Assembly (NCBI GenBank): GCA_035578175.1
Contig: JAQMRL010000001.1
Location: forward strand, 237,103,038-237,167,037
Reading direction: 5' to 3'
DNA from: Catonia carolina
Taxonomy: Eukaryota > Arthropoda > Insecta > Hemiptera > Achilidae
Length of the DNA stretch: 64,000 nt
Part shown: one piece after another, positions 22,801 through 31,904 of the stretch
Position numbering within the stretch: the stretch's first letter is position 1
How the letters are laid out: every line of letters starts with the position of its first letter
Notes under the pieces: generated by a model
What the model was told of the DNA's origin: nothing
Database searches by the model: none
The model's input: the letters and a program-made list of their open reading frames with translations, nothing else
Translations under genes and position numbers: made by a program

Positions 22801-25800
22801 ATACACTAAAATTTAAATTTTTTGTTTAAAACATTTTTTTTTAAGAACACACAAATTTGATTACCGATAATTGTGTAGTTGTTTAGGTCATCAGCCAAAA
22901 GGCTGCTTTGAACTTCTAGAAGTGAGGTGGTTTACCATTGTCTTCCTCACTGAGTGGAAAAGTGGTGTTATCACATGCCAGGCCCTCTGAAAAGCATCTA
23001 CTTTCCACCCTGCAAATGATATCTTCACTTCATTACCACAGAGTGAAAGCTCACAACTCCTTTGCCAGTTATTATAATTATGTCAACATGCAAATCAATT
23101 TGTTCACAATAAAACGATCTATAATCTAGTAGGAAACTTAATCTTTTTGGTCTATTTTCATGTGGGTTGGTAGCAGCTGAAAGAGAGAGAAAAAAACAAG
23201 GATAGATACAAAAATTTCTCAGTATTTTGTAAATAAAGTTGTTTTATTCTTAACAGATGAACCTTGGATCAAGTGTTTGTAGTTCGTAAGATTTTTATCT
23301 TGAAAATAAATTGATTTATTATGGTTTTGTTGACAGCTGTAAGAAAATAATGACTTAATATGACCATTTAGGTTAGATTGGGTCCCTTTTGATTCTTTCC
23401 AAACTGAAAATACTAGTTTAACTACTATTTTTTATTTTTACTTTCTCTTGCCTATATGAATATATAGGAAGGAAAGTATTGTTTTCATGTCGATTTTTCG
23501 AAATCGAGTTTTCACCGGATCTATACGTTTTCAGACCCCCTGAATCAAAAAAACATGTTTTTAGCGATTGGTCTGTGTGTGTGTGTGTGTGTGTGTGTGA
23601 ACAGAATATCTCAAGAACAGAACATCGTACAAACTTGAAACTTGAAACTTAAGTTACATACCACTACCGGACCCGACACGAACATTTTCATCAAAATCGG
23701 TCAACCGGAAGTAGTAGTTTATTCGTATAATTTTTCACTTTTTTGCGATTTTCTCAAAAACTGGTCCTACGATTTTTGCTAAAATCACCTGGTTTACTAC
23801 ATTTTTTATGCTCTACAAGATAGGGTAGGCGCCATGTTTGCTGAAATTCTGCGTGAGGCTGTTTTTACGTAAAAACATTTTATTTTTAAGATTGCGGCTT
23901 TAATATGCATTTTAGCGCAAAACGTTATATAATAAAAGTTGTAGAGAATGTAAAATTCTACAACTTTTATTTCAAACATTTTTTTGTATAACGCTTAGTT
24001 TAGCGGTAATTAGCGATTTTCTGTTTTTTTCTCACAAAAACGTGTGAAAAATTGTTTTTTTAAAGATTTCAGCCTTAGTATTCATTTTATGACACAAGTG
24101 TATATAATAAAATTTATAGGAAATTAAAAGACCTACAACTTTTATTTAAAGCATTTTTCTCTACAGAGCCTAGTTTAGTGTGAAAGTGTGATTTTCCGTT
24201 TTTTTTAAGCCAAATTGAGTTCGATTTTCATTTTGCGTCATTCACTCATGATTAAAATAAGGTTATGTTTTTGAGGTTAGTTTTTGTGTATTTCTAATAT
24301 TTTATTAATAATGTTAGGTTTATTATTAATTATTTGCATTGGCAAGAGAAAGTTGTGTGAGTGTTTCACACCAGATTTTTACTTTTCACCTAACCCAGAA
24401 GCAAGCGCACACATGTACAAAATGAATCAAATACACTTGTCAACTAATGTGTTTTTAGTACAATCATTAATTCTTATAACGCCAAAAAGCAGATTTGAAT
24501 TTTTACAAAAGACTGTCTAGAGCCAATGAGAACAGCTTTTTATATATTGCACCATATTTTGAATATTTCTCAATAGATCGCGTTCATATTTTAAAGGGTA
24601 GTAGTATATGCATCTATCTAATGTTGTACGGTGTATTAGCCGAACATATCAATTGTTTCAATTCTTTCAAACATTGATAGTTTCAAGTACACCAAGAGAA
24701 ATGTTTGTTTTGGTTACAGCTGTTCTCAGTATGACTTTCATACTATTTTGTTACGGTGTGTTTTATGGTACTGATAGTTATTGTTATTTTGCACAGTTTG
24801 AAAATAAAAGAAAGCCCTTTCTTTTGATATAAATGAAAAAATATTAAGACTTCTCCCAACACTTACAAAAATGAAAATTGTTTCTTTAAAGTTAAAAATT
24901 TTTTTAACTTTATATTTATTGAAACTATTAAAATTATTTTCCATTACTACTTATATGAGCAGAATTTATGGTAAAAAATGATACTAAAAGCTTTCTTCTG
25001 TATCAATTCTGAAATTTTTAACAATTTTTCAAAAGTACCTGGTAAAGTAACGGGATTTTAGCTTGGCTTTCTTTGGACTAGTAGGTTCTGGCAGCGTAAG
25101 GGTTAATAGTTGTTTTATAAATTTTGCAGTTTTAATTCTTATTTAATTTTCAGATATGGTCACCACATTACAGAAAATTCATATTATATCTGTCATGACC
25201 CAAATGTTACAAAAAAAATATTTCATCGGATTAACCATTTTAAAGGTAGTCCTAACACTGTAAGTATTTTCACTTTAATTTTGTTATTGGCGTGTGTATG
25301 AGTAGACACCCAGTGGTGTGTGTTCATGGTTGGCTATCATCTGGTCACCATACTATGTTGCTCAACCAACCTCAGTAACTTAATCAGTTAAAGTTACAAT
25401 CTATCATCTGAGTAAGCTGGAACAATGTCAATTGCAGAATAGTGCATATTTTTTATCAATAGAAATTGATGACTACTTTGCTTCTGCCAATGCTTCGTAA
25501 CAGTTAAGGACTGTTTATTGGTTTTTTTAAATGAATTATTTACTTAATTCATCTTTGGGTATTTCTAAATTTTTCAATTCAATTACTAGAGACACCAGTA
25601 ATTTTGTACGTATAGTAATTATTACAGTTTTTGCACAGCATGGTTACTAGAAATTCTAAACACTACAAATAAAGATTAAATTTGCAGTGTATGTAAGAGT
25701 GGAATTTCCCTTTACCTTTATTAGTGTAGCATACCATTATTTTATGAGGCCGGTTTGGAAAGTAACTTCCGTTTCGCTGTAACTAAAAAGCTTGCATTGA

Positions 25801-28800
25801 AAAAATATTATATTATATATATCTACAGCTTTTAGCTATGTTTTTTTTAAGTTTATTCAAAATTGCATTAACAGCTCAGTTATTACCAACTATGCTAATA
25901 ATTACAATGGGTTTTAACTTGTGAAAATTTCCAGACCCTAGCCAGGAATCAAACCCGAGACCTCTGTATTGTAGCCTAAAACGCTACCACTAGGAACTTC
26001 AAAATGTCGTAAAAGATTGGCTATGTGGGGGGACCTAAAAAAACTGGACTTGAGAGTGCACTGCCATTTGTAAATGTAATGGAGAGTTCTCCTGCTAGAT
26101 GGGGTTAGTAGAGACTTTCAACAAATAACTGCCCACACGGCATCAGTTTGTAGGTTAACCTGTGATTGTAATGTTATGTTTCTCTTACTGATGTCATGTT
26201 TCACCTGCAACATCGTTAAGCTTGGTTTCTGGGTCTTACCCATAACACTAATAATTCTCATCTCCTGTATGACTTTGGTTAAAAAATTTGGATCACTTTC
26301 TATCAAGTCCTGACTTGACTGATTCAATCAAGTTTTTTGTTCTGTTTGAGAAGGCGAGGAACAAATTAGTGGCAACACGTTTCATATGTAAATCCTTAGT
26401 CAGAATGTGCTGGCACGAGCTCCAACTCATGCCTGTCTCTTCTGAAATTTCGTCAATCGTGAACGATGATCCTCGTTGATTTTTTGGCGGATTTTTTAAA
26501 GTTTTCATTGTTTCGAGATGTTGAAGGTGCCAAGAATGAACAATATGGCCTTCAACATTCAACTCATCACATTTAAAGCGCCCAAACCTTTCAAAAACTT
26601 GTGTATGGCTCATAGCATCCTCTTTTAAAGCTTGTCGAAGTATTTGGTAAGCTTCTGTTGTCAATTTTTCAAGCAGAAAACAAAATTTCAAACACACTCT
26701 TTGTTCTTTTAAAATCTGCCTTAATGATGTTGCAGATAGAACACGATAACAGCATGTATTAATGAAAAACTATATTTTAAGAATAATCTCTTATGCTCAG
26801 TATACACCAGTCATCGTATTTTAATGCATGATATCTTTTTCTTTAAGTGCGTTGTCCTCAGAGAATATTGGCAACCATCAAGGCCACTTGAGTCATGTGG
26901 ATTGCCTGACAAAACTGAGTTCGGTTGATATGTGTATAACAACTCTGTTTTAACATATTTTGTTAAAACATAATATGACTTCCAAAAGTAAAAATGAATG
27001 GGTGTGGGAACATACTTTTGTAATATCCTGGTAATTGAATCAGTTAATTCAATTACTTATTATTTACGTAGTCAATTATTGTTAAAAAAATTAATGTGTG
27101 AGAAAATAATTATTGAATCTTTTACAGTATCCTGATGGTCTACTTGATGGTAAATATCAGATAGAACATATTCGAGATTTAATATTGGGTTATGACACAA
27201 CTCAACCAGATAAAACACCAAAGCTACCTGTTTCAAAAACTAATCCTATGATAACATTCACTTTCACCAATGGACTCGTCGCTACACTTCGTGCCAGTGG
27301 GACAGAACCAAAGATAAAATACTATACTGAACTTTGTGCATCTCCTGATATTCAGTGAGTATCTTTTTTAAAAAATTTTTAAATTAATTATACAAAAAAT
27401 ATATTTTCAATATTTCCGTAAAAAAGTCAAAGTAATAGCATTTATTGGTAAATATCCTACCAGGTCTAAAATTGTGGTAAATGATGTAATGCTCTAGCAA
27501 GTATCACAATGCAATTAAGTAATTAGAACAATCTCACAATTTAAATAGATTGTGACATTGGGTTTGATCAAGATTTGGACATAGAGAAGAAAGTTGGCAA
27601 ATTCCAAGCAGTGTGCGGCAATATTAGCAGAACCCTAGGCAGGAAAACAAGAAAAAAACCCAGATAAAGTTTTACAAGGTGATGGCTGCCCCAGTTCTAC
27701 TCTATGGAAGTGAGTCGTGGAATAGTACCAGACCACAGGAGAGTAGAGTACAAGCGGCAGAGATGTGATTCCTGCGAAGAACAAAAGGTTGTAGGGACCA
27801 ACTAAGAAATGAGGACATAAGAATGGAACTGGATGTTTACAACCTGAATAGGAAGATTGCAGAATATTGTAATCGATGGAGGGAGCACGTAGAGAGAATG
27901 CCTGAGGGAAGGATCCCTCTCAGTGTTTTGCAATACAAACCGGTGGGGAGGAGAGATGTTGGGAGGCCTCACAAAAGATGGCAATAATTCAGTAGTTTGT
28001 TGCTGTTCTGAGTCAGAACAGGCGGAGCCCTAATCCTTGATTGCGAGAAGATCTTTTTTTAATAATTTTATAAAATATTATTTGTATTTGGGTGTTATTT
28101 ACACCAATAAGGCATTAATTTTCAAAAAAACTGATTTTTTTAAACAAGAGCAGCACCTCCTAACAAATTTTCTCAGAGGTGCCTTTTACAAAATTAGTGA
28201 AAAGTTTTATTTTAGGCTTGTTGACCTCATTGGATCACTTTTGTGGATTATTTGAATGGTCTTTTTTTGGCTTACATTACCTTCGTTTTCTCTGCCAATA
28301 TGTCTTCATATTTTCCCATCTTGCTTTCCGCTGTTAGTTTTTATTTTAGTATTTCTTGAATGTTTGATAAGAAATATAGAATTGCTGCCGAATATCAAGC
28401 AAAGATAGATAGAGGGTAAGTGCATTCCAGGTCGACGTAGAACATCAAGATGGTTGAGCAATCTTGAAGACTGGTATGGTGTGAATTCAGTTAGAGTCTT
28501 TTTCATCAGGCAGTCGACAGGACAGTGGCCTTGATGGTAGCCAATGCTCTCAGACTCCCAAGGCTTTTGAAGAAGAAGAATATTTAATGATCCTTAGGTT
28601 TATGATATAGTTCCTTTTCTGTTATTTCAAGTGCAGTATATGTACTAAGGTTCTAATAATGTCTTGCAGAAATTGTATAAAAAACTAGAGTAGATCATCT
28701 GTTTCCCTGCTGAAGAATAGGTTCTTCTGCGGTGGAATGGAATAGCTAAACAGGGAGATTAGGAGGCCATCAGAAAAAATATTTTATAGAATTTAAGTAT

Positions 28801-30576
28801 CTTATCAAAAATCCTATATAGGTATTTTTAACAGCCGTATTATATTGATATTCAAAATATATATTATTTCTTTAAACCACTAGTAATATAGTAAGCAGTA
28901 AACACTTACCAATTATAGTGCTTTTGTGCACAAAATGCACATCTTCAGTAATTTTTTATGTTATTTAAAACATCCCACTGCCACCATGGTAGATAAGGAT
29001 TCATTCAATTATTAAACTACAGTAGAACCTGTCTCATCCGGACTAATATGGCGACCAGCCGATCCGTATATGGAAAAATTCGGATAAACCAAGGTAATTA
29101 TAAATAGTTAGAGGCCGAGAAATAAATAACAAGAAATAGTTAAATGTTATTCTCAACATATCTGTTGGTTTAACATGTGTGTTTGTACACTGTATTCTTT
29201 AAAATAAAACAACTAAAATTGGTTAAAAGTTTTTACTTACAGTACGTCTACATCAGTACATAAGTTACTATACGCCTACTAGAAAAAGTTTGTGATTTTC
29301 GTCTGCTTTACACACTGCACACATTTTTTTTGGAAACCATGTCACTCAATCTTTGTAATGGCATCACTTCAGTTTCGCTTATTTCGTCTTGTTGTTGAAC
29401 ATAACTGATCAGAGATTCGATAGTCTTAAATGCCTCAGAGTGACTCATTACAGGCTTGTTGCTATCCTCTTTGGGTTCAGAGATTTTCTCATCGCTACCT
29501 ATTGCACACCATTTCTATGATGTTACTGTATGCAATTTTGTTGAATTAATGTCCACTTAAAACCTCTTGAGTAACCACTGCTTGACTTCATCGTCATTGA
29601 TTTCTTAACACCCAGGGAGGGTTTTTACAAGCTCTGCAAACTGTCAAACGACATTCCAGCTGCAACCTTCTTTTTTCCATTCCTTACCATTTTGCCGAAA
29701 TTAAAAAGTTAGTTTGGAGATACGTCCGGATATGGGAGGGTCCTGATATCACAGGTTCGGATGTGACAGGTTTTACTGTATTCTTAAATCTACATTTAAA
29801 ATAGTCTTGCCAACTTATTTAGATTATCATATTCAATTTCTGTTTTAATTAATTTTTTTTGTAATCCCTAATGTGTGTACGTTGCAATCTGTTCAGTTCA
29901 GAACAATAAGCAACCCCATGACCCAATGAGATGAGGATGATGTGTATGAAGTGTAGTCTTGTACAGACTCAGGTCGACCATTCCTGAGAGAATATGGTTA
30001 ATTGAACCCCAACCATCAAAGTACACCGGTAACCACTGTCTAGCATTCAAATCCGTATAAAAGTAACTACCTTTACTAGGATTTGAACCAGGAACCTTCA
30101 TCTCCAAAAATCAGCTGTTAAACAGTTGATTTTGGCAACGACTGTACCTCTAGACCAACCCGGTGGGTGTATTAATTAATGAACTCATAAATTGAATATG
30201 ACAGCAATCTGAAATCAAAAAAAATCAAAAATCGTAGGTTTAAAAAATAGATTAATAACTGACTGAATCCTTATCTACCATGGTGGAAGGAGGATGTTTT
30301 AAATTTTAAGTAACATAAAAAATTACTGAAGATGTGCATTTTATTTATGCACGAAAGCACTATAATTGGTAAGTGTTTACTGTATACCATATTACTGGTG
30401 GTTTCAAGAAATAATATATTATATTTTGAGAATTTACGATTAGAAGTCTAAACTTTTTTTAATTTTCTTACAGAGATGAAAGTGCGCTTCGAGAAACACT
30501 CAAGGAAATGATAGATGCCATTGTTGATGAACTTCTTAAACCAAAGGAAAATGGCCTTATTTGTCGCTCCACATAA
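10815..30576 (+). CDS. Pgm2: Phosphoglucomutase-2 / phosphopentomutase, complete 10-exon gene
   Basis: Joined CDS: 10815-10889, 12591-12844, 14569-14758, 17231-17494, 18728-18912, 20179-20359, 22214-22437, 25154-25259, 27128-27354, 30474-30576, totalling 1809 nt (602 residues plus stop). Every intron is GT...AG and every junction keeps frame. The protein belongs to the alpha-D-phosphohexomutase superfamily, PGM2 branch; members interconvert ribose/deoxyribose-1-phosphate with the 5-phosphates and, less efficiently, glucose phosphates, in the cytosol. Visible motifs: phosphoserine loop [13 protein letters not shown] (about 153-165, Ser155 catalytic), Mg-binding DPDADR (310-315), sugar loop GNELGA (332-337), FEEAIG (410-415), phosphate-binding [12 protein letters not shown] (548-559). 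Length agrees with animal PGM2 (about 600-612). The chosen ATG begins MAAVQVKTG; no upstream in-frame extension was needed. Introns (0.9-3.1 kb) are rich in transposons but no exon is interrupted. Family assignment is very secure; PGM2 versus the paralogue PGM2L1 rests on overall similarity from memory. Confidence 0.95.
11043..11363 (+). repeat. SINE-A copy in Pgm2 intron 1
   Basis: CCCACTGGGTTGATCTAGAG head with A-box, GGTTCAAATCG B-box, TTTGATGGTTGGGGTTC, ATTGGGTCATTTATGG, tail ATTAGGGATTAAAA. Confidence 0.75.
12095..12245 (+). repeat. Repeat shared with 19205-19375
   Basis: GAAGGTGGTACCACTGAAA then TAAGTTTTTT and GGTTGGCAGAATGCAT recur in the same order in Pgm2 intron 5 (AAAAGGTGGTATCACCGAAA, GGTTGGCAGGATGCAT). 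Probably 3' ends of the same retroelement family. Confidence 0.5.
12323..12501 (-). mobile_element. 179-bp retroposed insertion with perfect 14-bp target duplication
   Basis: A GC-rich block unlike its surroundings is flanked by CTGTAAAGCCTTTG at 12309-12322 and 12502-12515. On the - strand it ends CGCCGTCGGATAAAAA, a short A-tail, so it is an antisense 5'-truncated retroposon. It sits 76 bp before the acceptor of exon 2. The parent family was not recognised. Confidence 0.75.
12591..12844 (+). CDS. Pgm2: Pgm2 coding exon 2
   Basis: Follows acceptor TTCTTTAG, ends in donor GTAAGC. Encodes residues 26-109 plus two bases of Arg110. Contains the conserved N-terminal segment [11 protein letters not shown] (substrate-side loop of the family) and [13 protein letters not shown]. 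Confidence 0.95.
12919..13325 (+). repeat. ~400-bp SINE-like repeat (SINE-D), copy 1
   Basis: GCTGCCCATAACAGACAGGT start, GCAGGGCTAAAATAAATAG, GAGGAAGGCAATGGTAAACC, ending GACCTAAAC and an AAC-repeat tail. Copies: 31444, 58864 (+), 22875, 44537 (-), fragment 18652. An apparent 77-codon ORF inside is not conserved as protein between copies. Confidence 0.75.
13385..13475 (-). repeat. tRNA-like SINE head fragment
   Basis: On the - strand a B-box-like GGGTTCAAATCCCACTCAGG follows a GAGCGGTT-poor, degenerate A-box. No acceptor stem pairing, so a SINE or tRNA-pseudogene fragment. Confidence 0.35.
13510..14412 (+). repeat. ~950-bp interspersed repeat, copy C (Pgm2 intron 2)
   Basis: CACTTTCCTTGCC start, GAAGGAAAGTAATGTTTTCA, end GCAAGAGAAAGTCGTGTGAG. 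It is the most diverged + strand copy. Confidence 0.7.
14569..14758 (+). CDS. Pgm2: Pgm2 coding exon 3 (catalytic serine)
   Basis: Follows acceptor TTTTCTAG, ends in donor GTAATA at phase 0. Encodes residues 110-173, including VPTPFVSFA and the phosphoserine loop [13 protein letters not shown] with catalytic Ser155. Confidence 0.96.
14760..15675. other. Pgm2 intron 3, left part: nothing recognised
   Basis: AT-rich; a 65-codon ORF (15167-15364) has no recognisable similarity. The text around 14990-15130 looks transposon-like but I could not place it. Confidence 0.3.
15676..16342. mobile_element. GC-rich island with possible inverted ends in Pgm2 intron 3
   Basis: About 620 bp of clearly higher GC than all surroundings. 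GTTTTTTTATATATTGTC at 15676-15693 is matched inverted by GACAATATACATAAAAAAC at 16322-16340, so it may be a single inserted element. Open frames of 115-131 codons cross it on both strands, as expected by chance in GC-rich DNA. It holds a hairpin CCCGCTG/CAGCGGG near 16200-16230 and a histone-type stem-loop. Confidence 0.4.
15734..15749 (-). promoter_or_regulatory. Histone-mRNA-type 3' stem-loop
   Basis: On the - strand the 16 nt read GGCCCTTTTCAGGGCC, an exact match to the metazoan replication-dependent histone stem-loop consensus (6-bp stem, TTTC loop). About 12 nt further in sense is a purine-rich GCAAGGAGAGG, resembling a U7 downstream element. No histone C-terminus precedes it, so it is probably a relic or a co-opted element. 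Confidence 0.5.
16479..16506. repeat. Perfect 12-bp hairpin
   Basis: AAAGCTTACAAG, loop AGGA, CTTGTAAGCTTT. Function unknown. Confidence 0.6.
16740..17095. other. GC-richer block, unrecognised
   Basis: Less AT-rich than the intron around it, starts near GTCAGTTAGTGGGCGGC, with a TATATA at ~16930. It could be an LTR or LINE 5' region, but no partner repeat or coding sequence was found. Confidence 0.25.
17231..17494 (+). CDS. Pgm2: Pgm2 coding exon 4
   Basis: Follows acceptor TTATTGCAG, ends in donor GTAATA at phase 0. Encodes residues 174-261, with NLEPKSTSW and [11 protein letters not shown], the family's T-x-x-HGVG element. Confidence 0.95.
17765..18318 (+). mobile_element. Internally deleted Tc1/mariner-like element with 22-bp perfect inverted ends
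   Basis: AGGTGACACAGAAAAACAGG starts a 22-bp terminal repeat (17765-17786) matched exactly inverted at 18297-18318. Between them the + strand reads transposase remnants: [58 protein letters not shown], with several stops. It keeps only the C-terminal half of the DDE domain. Lies in Pgm2 intron 4. Confidence 0.85.
18652..18690 (+). repeat. SINE-D 3'-end fragment
   Basis: AGCCTTTCGGTTGGTGACC then TAAACAAC, the terminal part of SINE-D. It lies 37 bp before the acceptor of Pgm2 exon 5. Confidence 0.6.
18728..18912 (+). CDS. Pgm2: Pgm2 coding exon 5 (metal-binding loop)
   Basis: Follows acceptor ATTTCAG, ends in donor GTATAG after two bases of Arg323. Encodes residues 262-322 with [18 protein letters not shown] and the Mg-binding loop [13 protein letters not shown]. 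Confidence 0.96.
19205..19375 (+). repeat. Repeat shared with 12095-12245
   Basis: Same ordered blocks as the copy in intron 1, ending ATTACAAGAATTTGTTCAT. Both copies are in sense orientation relative to Pgm2. Confidence 0.5.
19905..19970. repeat. Single arm fragment of the palindromic (foldback) element
   Basis: AACCATCAGTAATACAGTAA and AACAGTAAACACCATATTAT match the arm consensus of the elements at 28790-30440 and 39360-39725. Confidence 0.45.
20179..20359 (+). CDS. Pgm2: Pgm2 coding exon 6
   Basis: Follows acceptor TGTAATAG, ends in donor GTAAGT at phase 0. Encodes residues 323-383 with sugar-binding [11 protein letters not shown] and SSAVSSKIL. Confidence 0.95.
21560..21826 (-). pseudogene. 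mariner transposase N-terminal fragment
   Basis: The - strand frame reads [20 protein letters not shown] then [14 protein letters not shown], the paired-type DNA-binding linker of mariner/SETMAR-like transposases. The rest is missing. Lies in Pgm2 intron 6. Confidence 0.75.
22214..22437 (+). CDS. Pgm2: Pgm2 coding exon 7
   Basis: Follows acceptor TTTCTAG, ends in donor GTAAGT after two bases of Lys458. Encodes residues 384-457 with LTGFKW and the [12 protein letters not shown] substrate-recognition loop. A 96-bp mariner-type MITE lies 42 bp past the donor. Confidence 0.95.
22480..22575. mobile_element. 96-bp mariner-type MITE with TA duplication
   Basis: CGAGGTGTGGCTATTAAATA at the left and its inverse (reverse of TATTTAATAACCACACATCG) at the right form ~39-bp arms with almost no interior. 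TA flanks both ends (22478-22479, 22576-22577). It lies 42 bp downstream of the exon 7 donor. Confidence 0.85.
22640..22800 (+). repeat. Degenerate SINE-C copy
   Basis: CAGTGGTTAGCATACTAC A-box region, GGGTTCAATTTCC B-box, then the body motif ACCAAGCCATTGATACAATT as in the copy at 52990. Confidence 0.5.
22875..23045 (-). repeat. SINE-D copy, 3' part
   Basis: Reverse complement of SINE-D: TTTAGGTCATCAGCCAAAAG, TTTACCATTGTCTTCCTC, CTTTCCACCCTGCAAATGAT. Confidence 0.65.
23434..24380 (+). repeat. ~950-bp interspersed repeat, copy D (Pgm2 intron 7)
   Basis: Well-preserved copy from TTTACTTTCTCTTGCCTAT to GGCAAGAGAAAGTTGTGTG and CACACCAGATTTTT. A (GT)n tract at 23573-23599 has grown where copy A has only a few units. 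Confidence 0.8.
25154..25259 (+). CDS. Pgm2: Pgm2 coding exon 8
   Basis: Follows acceptor ATTTTCAG, ends in donor GTAAGT at phase 0. Encodes Lys458 to residue 493, with [15 protein letters not shown] matching the conserved YGYHI-type segment of PGM2. Confidence 0.93.
25290..25420 (+). repeat. Repeat shared with 43685-43830
   Basis: ACACCCAGTGGTGTGTGTTC, ATGGTTGGCTATCATCTGGT and TCACCATAC match ACCCCCAGTAGAGTTTGTTC, ATGGATGGCTGTCAACTGGT, TCACCATAC at 43700. Family unknown. Confidence 0.5.
25746..26740 (-). pseudogene. Decayed mariner element
   Basis: The - strand frame 26697-26293 reads [20 protein letters not shown] then [19 protein letters not shown] and SGMSW-type HTH text ([20 protein letters not shown]), the HTH pair of mariner transposases; 26327-26118 continues with [12 protein letters not shown]. 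The end GAGGCCGGTTTGGAAAGTAA at 25747 looks like a mariner terminus. Frameshifts, an inserted SINE (25865-26010) and loss of the DDE core make it inactive. Confidence 0.75.
25865..26010 (-). repeat. SINE-C copy inside the mariner relic
   Basis: Reverse complement carries the TAGTGGTAGCGTTTT A-box region, GGGTTTGATTCC B-box, TAGGGTCTGGAAATTTTCAC and GCATTGATGC-like text of SINE-C. Confidence 0.6.
27128..27354 (+). CDS. Pgm2: Pgm2 coding exon 9 (phosphate-binding loop)
   Basis: Follows acceptor TTTTACAG, ends in donor GTGAGT after two bases of Gln569. Encodes residues 494-568 with [24 protein letters not shown] and the phosphate-binding [12 protein letters not shown] motif of domain 4. Confidence 0.96.
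27540..28025 (+). mobile_element. 5'-truncated non-LTR retrotransposon (RT C-terminal region)
   Basis: Frames read [29 protein letters not shown], then after frameshifts [12 protein letters not shown], [20 protein letters not shown] and [15 protein letters not shown], the C-terminal region of insect LINE reverse transcriptases. Many stops and shifts. In Pgm2 intron 9, sense orientation. Confidence 0.75.
28400..28590 (+). mobile_element. 5'-truncated LINE fragment, second family
   Basis: [24 protein letters not shown] text and [19 protein letters not shown] text end in a GAAGAAGAA tail, as in the last residues of another LINE family (RGRPR...W..I..D...A..R..WR..VA). Short and dead. Confidence 0.55.
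29020..29778 (-). mobile_element. Internally deleted pogo/Tigger-like element
   Basis: CAGTAGAACCTGTCTCATCC at the left is inverted at the right (CACAGGTTCGGATGTGACAG then GTTTTACTG), both flanked by TA (29018-29019, 29779-29780). The - strand reads C-terminal Tigger remnants such as [24 protein letters not shown] text and [13 protein letters not shown]. No DDE core remains. Confidence 0.8.
29853..30168 (-). repeat. SINE-A copy, antisense, in Pgm2 intron 9
   Basis: Reverse complement runs from CACCGGGTTGGTCTAGAGG-like head, GGTTCAAATCCTAG B-box, TTTGATGGTTGGGGTTCAAT to CACACATTAGGGATTAC. Full length. Confidence 0.8.
30474..30576 (+). CDS. Pgm2: Pgm2 coding exon 10 and stop
   Basis: Follows acceptor TTCTTACAG and encodes residues 569-602, ending CRST and TAA at 30574-30576. 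It reads as an amphipathic C-terminal helix, as expected for the end of the family. The tail is short compared with vertebrate PGM2. Confidence 0.9.
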
Positions 30577-30586
30577 ATGAATTTAT

Positions 30587-30592
30587 ATTAAA
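30587..30592 (+). promoter_or_regulatory. Candidate Pgm2 poly(A) signal ATTAAA
   Basis: An ATTAAA hexamer lies 11 bp past the stop codon. No canonical AATAAA was seen in the next ~200 bp, so this variant is the best candidate but would leave a very short 3' UTR. Confidence 0.3.
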
Positions 30593-30599
30593 GTAATGT

Positions 30600-31443
30600 T
30601 CCTGAATACTCATTAATTTATTGTGTATTGTTATTCAATAGGTATAATTTAAATTATTTAAAAACTGTTTTTATAGAAGCCTAATTTAATTAATTTGATA
30701 GATATATTGATTTATTTATTATATCTTGTTTATAATAGAATGTTTGATTTTAGATCTGTTTTTAGTACTAGTTTTCTGGAATTGACTGGTAATCCTAAAA
30801 AAACACTACTTAAATATGTTACCGACTACCAGCCTTGGAAGAGTGCCTTATGAAACTGTGGTTCTTTGCCTCTCCCAGTTTGACTTCTACTGCCAGTCTT
30901 GGAAGGATACCTAATGAAACCAGTTTCACTCAACTGGCCAAAGGTAGAAGTTGAAAATGATGAACCCGTCACTTGACATCACACCAGTGATTCTCCCACG
31001 AGCTCAGTTGTTGGTGGGAAAATGTCATAATCATTCTTATTATTTACATCCGCTGAGCCACCAGTGTTAGAGATAACACTTTGCAACTCTTTTACTAACT
31101 CTTTGCAAAGAGATACAGTCACAAACATCAATAAAAGGTGTCTGTAAGTGTGAAAAACACACTTACATGTCCAGTAGCTTTTATCGAGCCAAAAAAGGCT
31201 TACTTACAACTTGTCACTTGACACGGAGAATTTTGTTTTGCATCCAACTTTAAGATGACGTGAACAGAAAAACCATACCTGAAAAATCTTGCGAACTTTG
31301 AAAAGTGATGTGAGAGAAAGTAGGACTATAGGATTACTTGTGACTTCTTGCGTGCTAATATTATGTAATTAATCTTATTAGTATTTTAGTAGGTACTTGT
31401 TTGGTCTAACTTTATAGACTGGCAACATAAATTTGCCAGTCTG
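30600..31443. other. 3' flank of Pgm2, nothing else recognised
   Basis: AT-rich, then a somewhat GC-richer stretch (30800-31300) with a loose internal duplication GCCTTGGAAGAGTGCCTTAT / GTCTTGGAAGGATACCTAAT. No ORF. Confidence 0.35.
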
Positions 31444-31845
31444 TTACTGCCCATAACAGACAGATGGAGAGTCAAATTAATTACTCTCAGTATGTTCGTT
31501 GCAGGGCTAAAATAAATAGTTCTGTTTCTTATCACATGGTCAGCCAATGAAATGACTGAATCATTTAAGAACTGAAGAAGTAGAGGTGTAAAAGACTCTA
31601 ATCAGAGTTATCTCCTCTGAAAGTAATGAATTTCATTATACAGCCGGACCCTGTGGTGAATGAAGTGAAGGTGTCATTTGCAGAGTGGAAAGTATGTGCT
31701 TTGCAGAGGGCCCGGCATGCTGGTAAGCATACTTTTCCATTCAGTGAGGAAGGCAATGGTAAACTACTTTACTCCTCATTTTACGTAGTAAAACCTCTAC
31801 AGGTTCAAACCAGCTTTTTGGCTGATGACCTAAACAACATAATTT
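31444..31845 (+). repeat. SINE-D copy 2
   Basis: TACTGCCCATAACAGACAGA start to GATGACCTAAACAAC. Ends ~55 bp before the long inverted-repeat element. Confidence 0.75.
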
Positions 31846-31904
31846 AAGCGCTGGTTCACACGTGCAGTTAACATATTCCCTGCCCCTCCTGTAAAGTACT
31901 TTCA

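Larger units (their letters stand above)
28790..30440. mobile_element. Foldback element split by Tigger and SINE insertions
   Basis: Left arm 28790-29010 (CCTATATAGGTATTTTTAAC, AACACTTACCAATTATAGTG, CACAAAATGCACATCTTCAG, CATGGTAGATAAGGATTCA) is matched inverted by 30261-30440. A near-complete relative with the two arms almost touching lies at 39360-39725. The 1.25-kb loop holds a Tigger relic and an antisense SINE-A. Confidence 0.75.
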
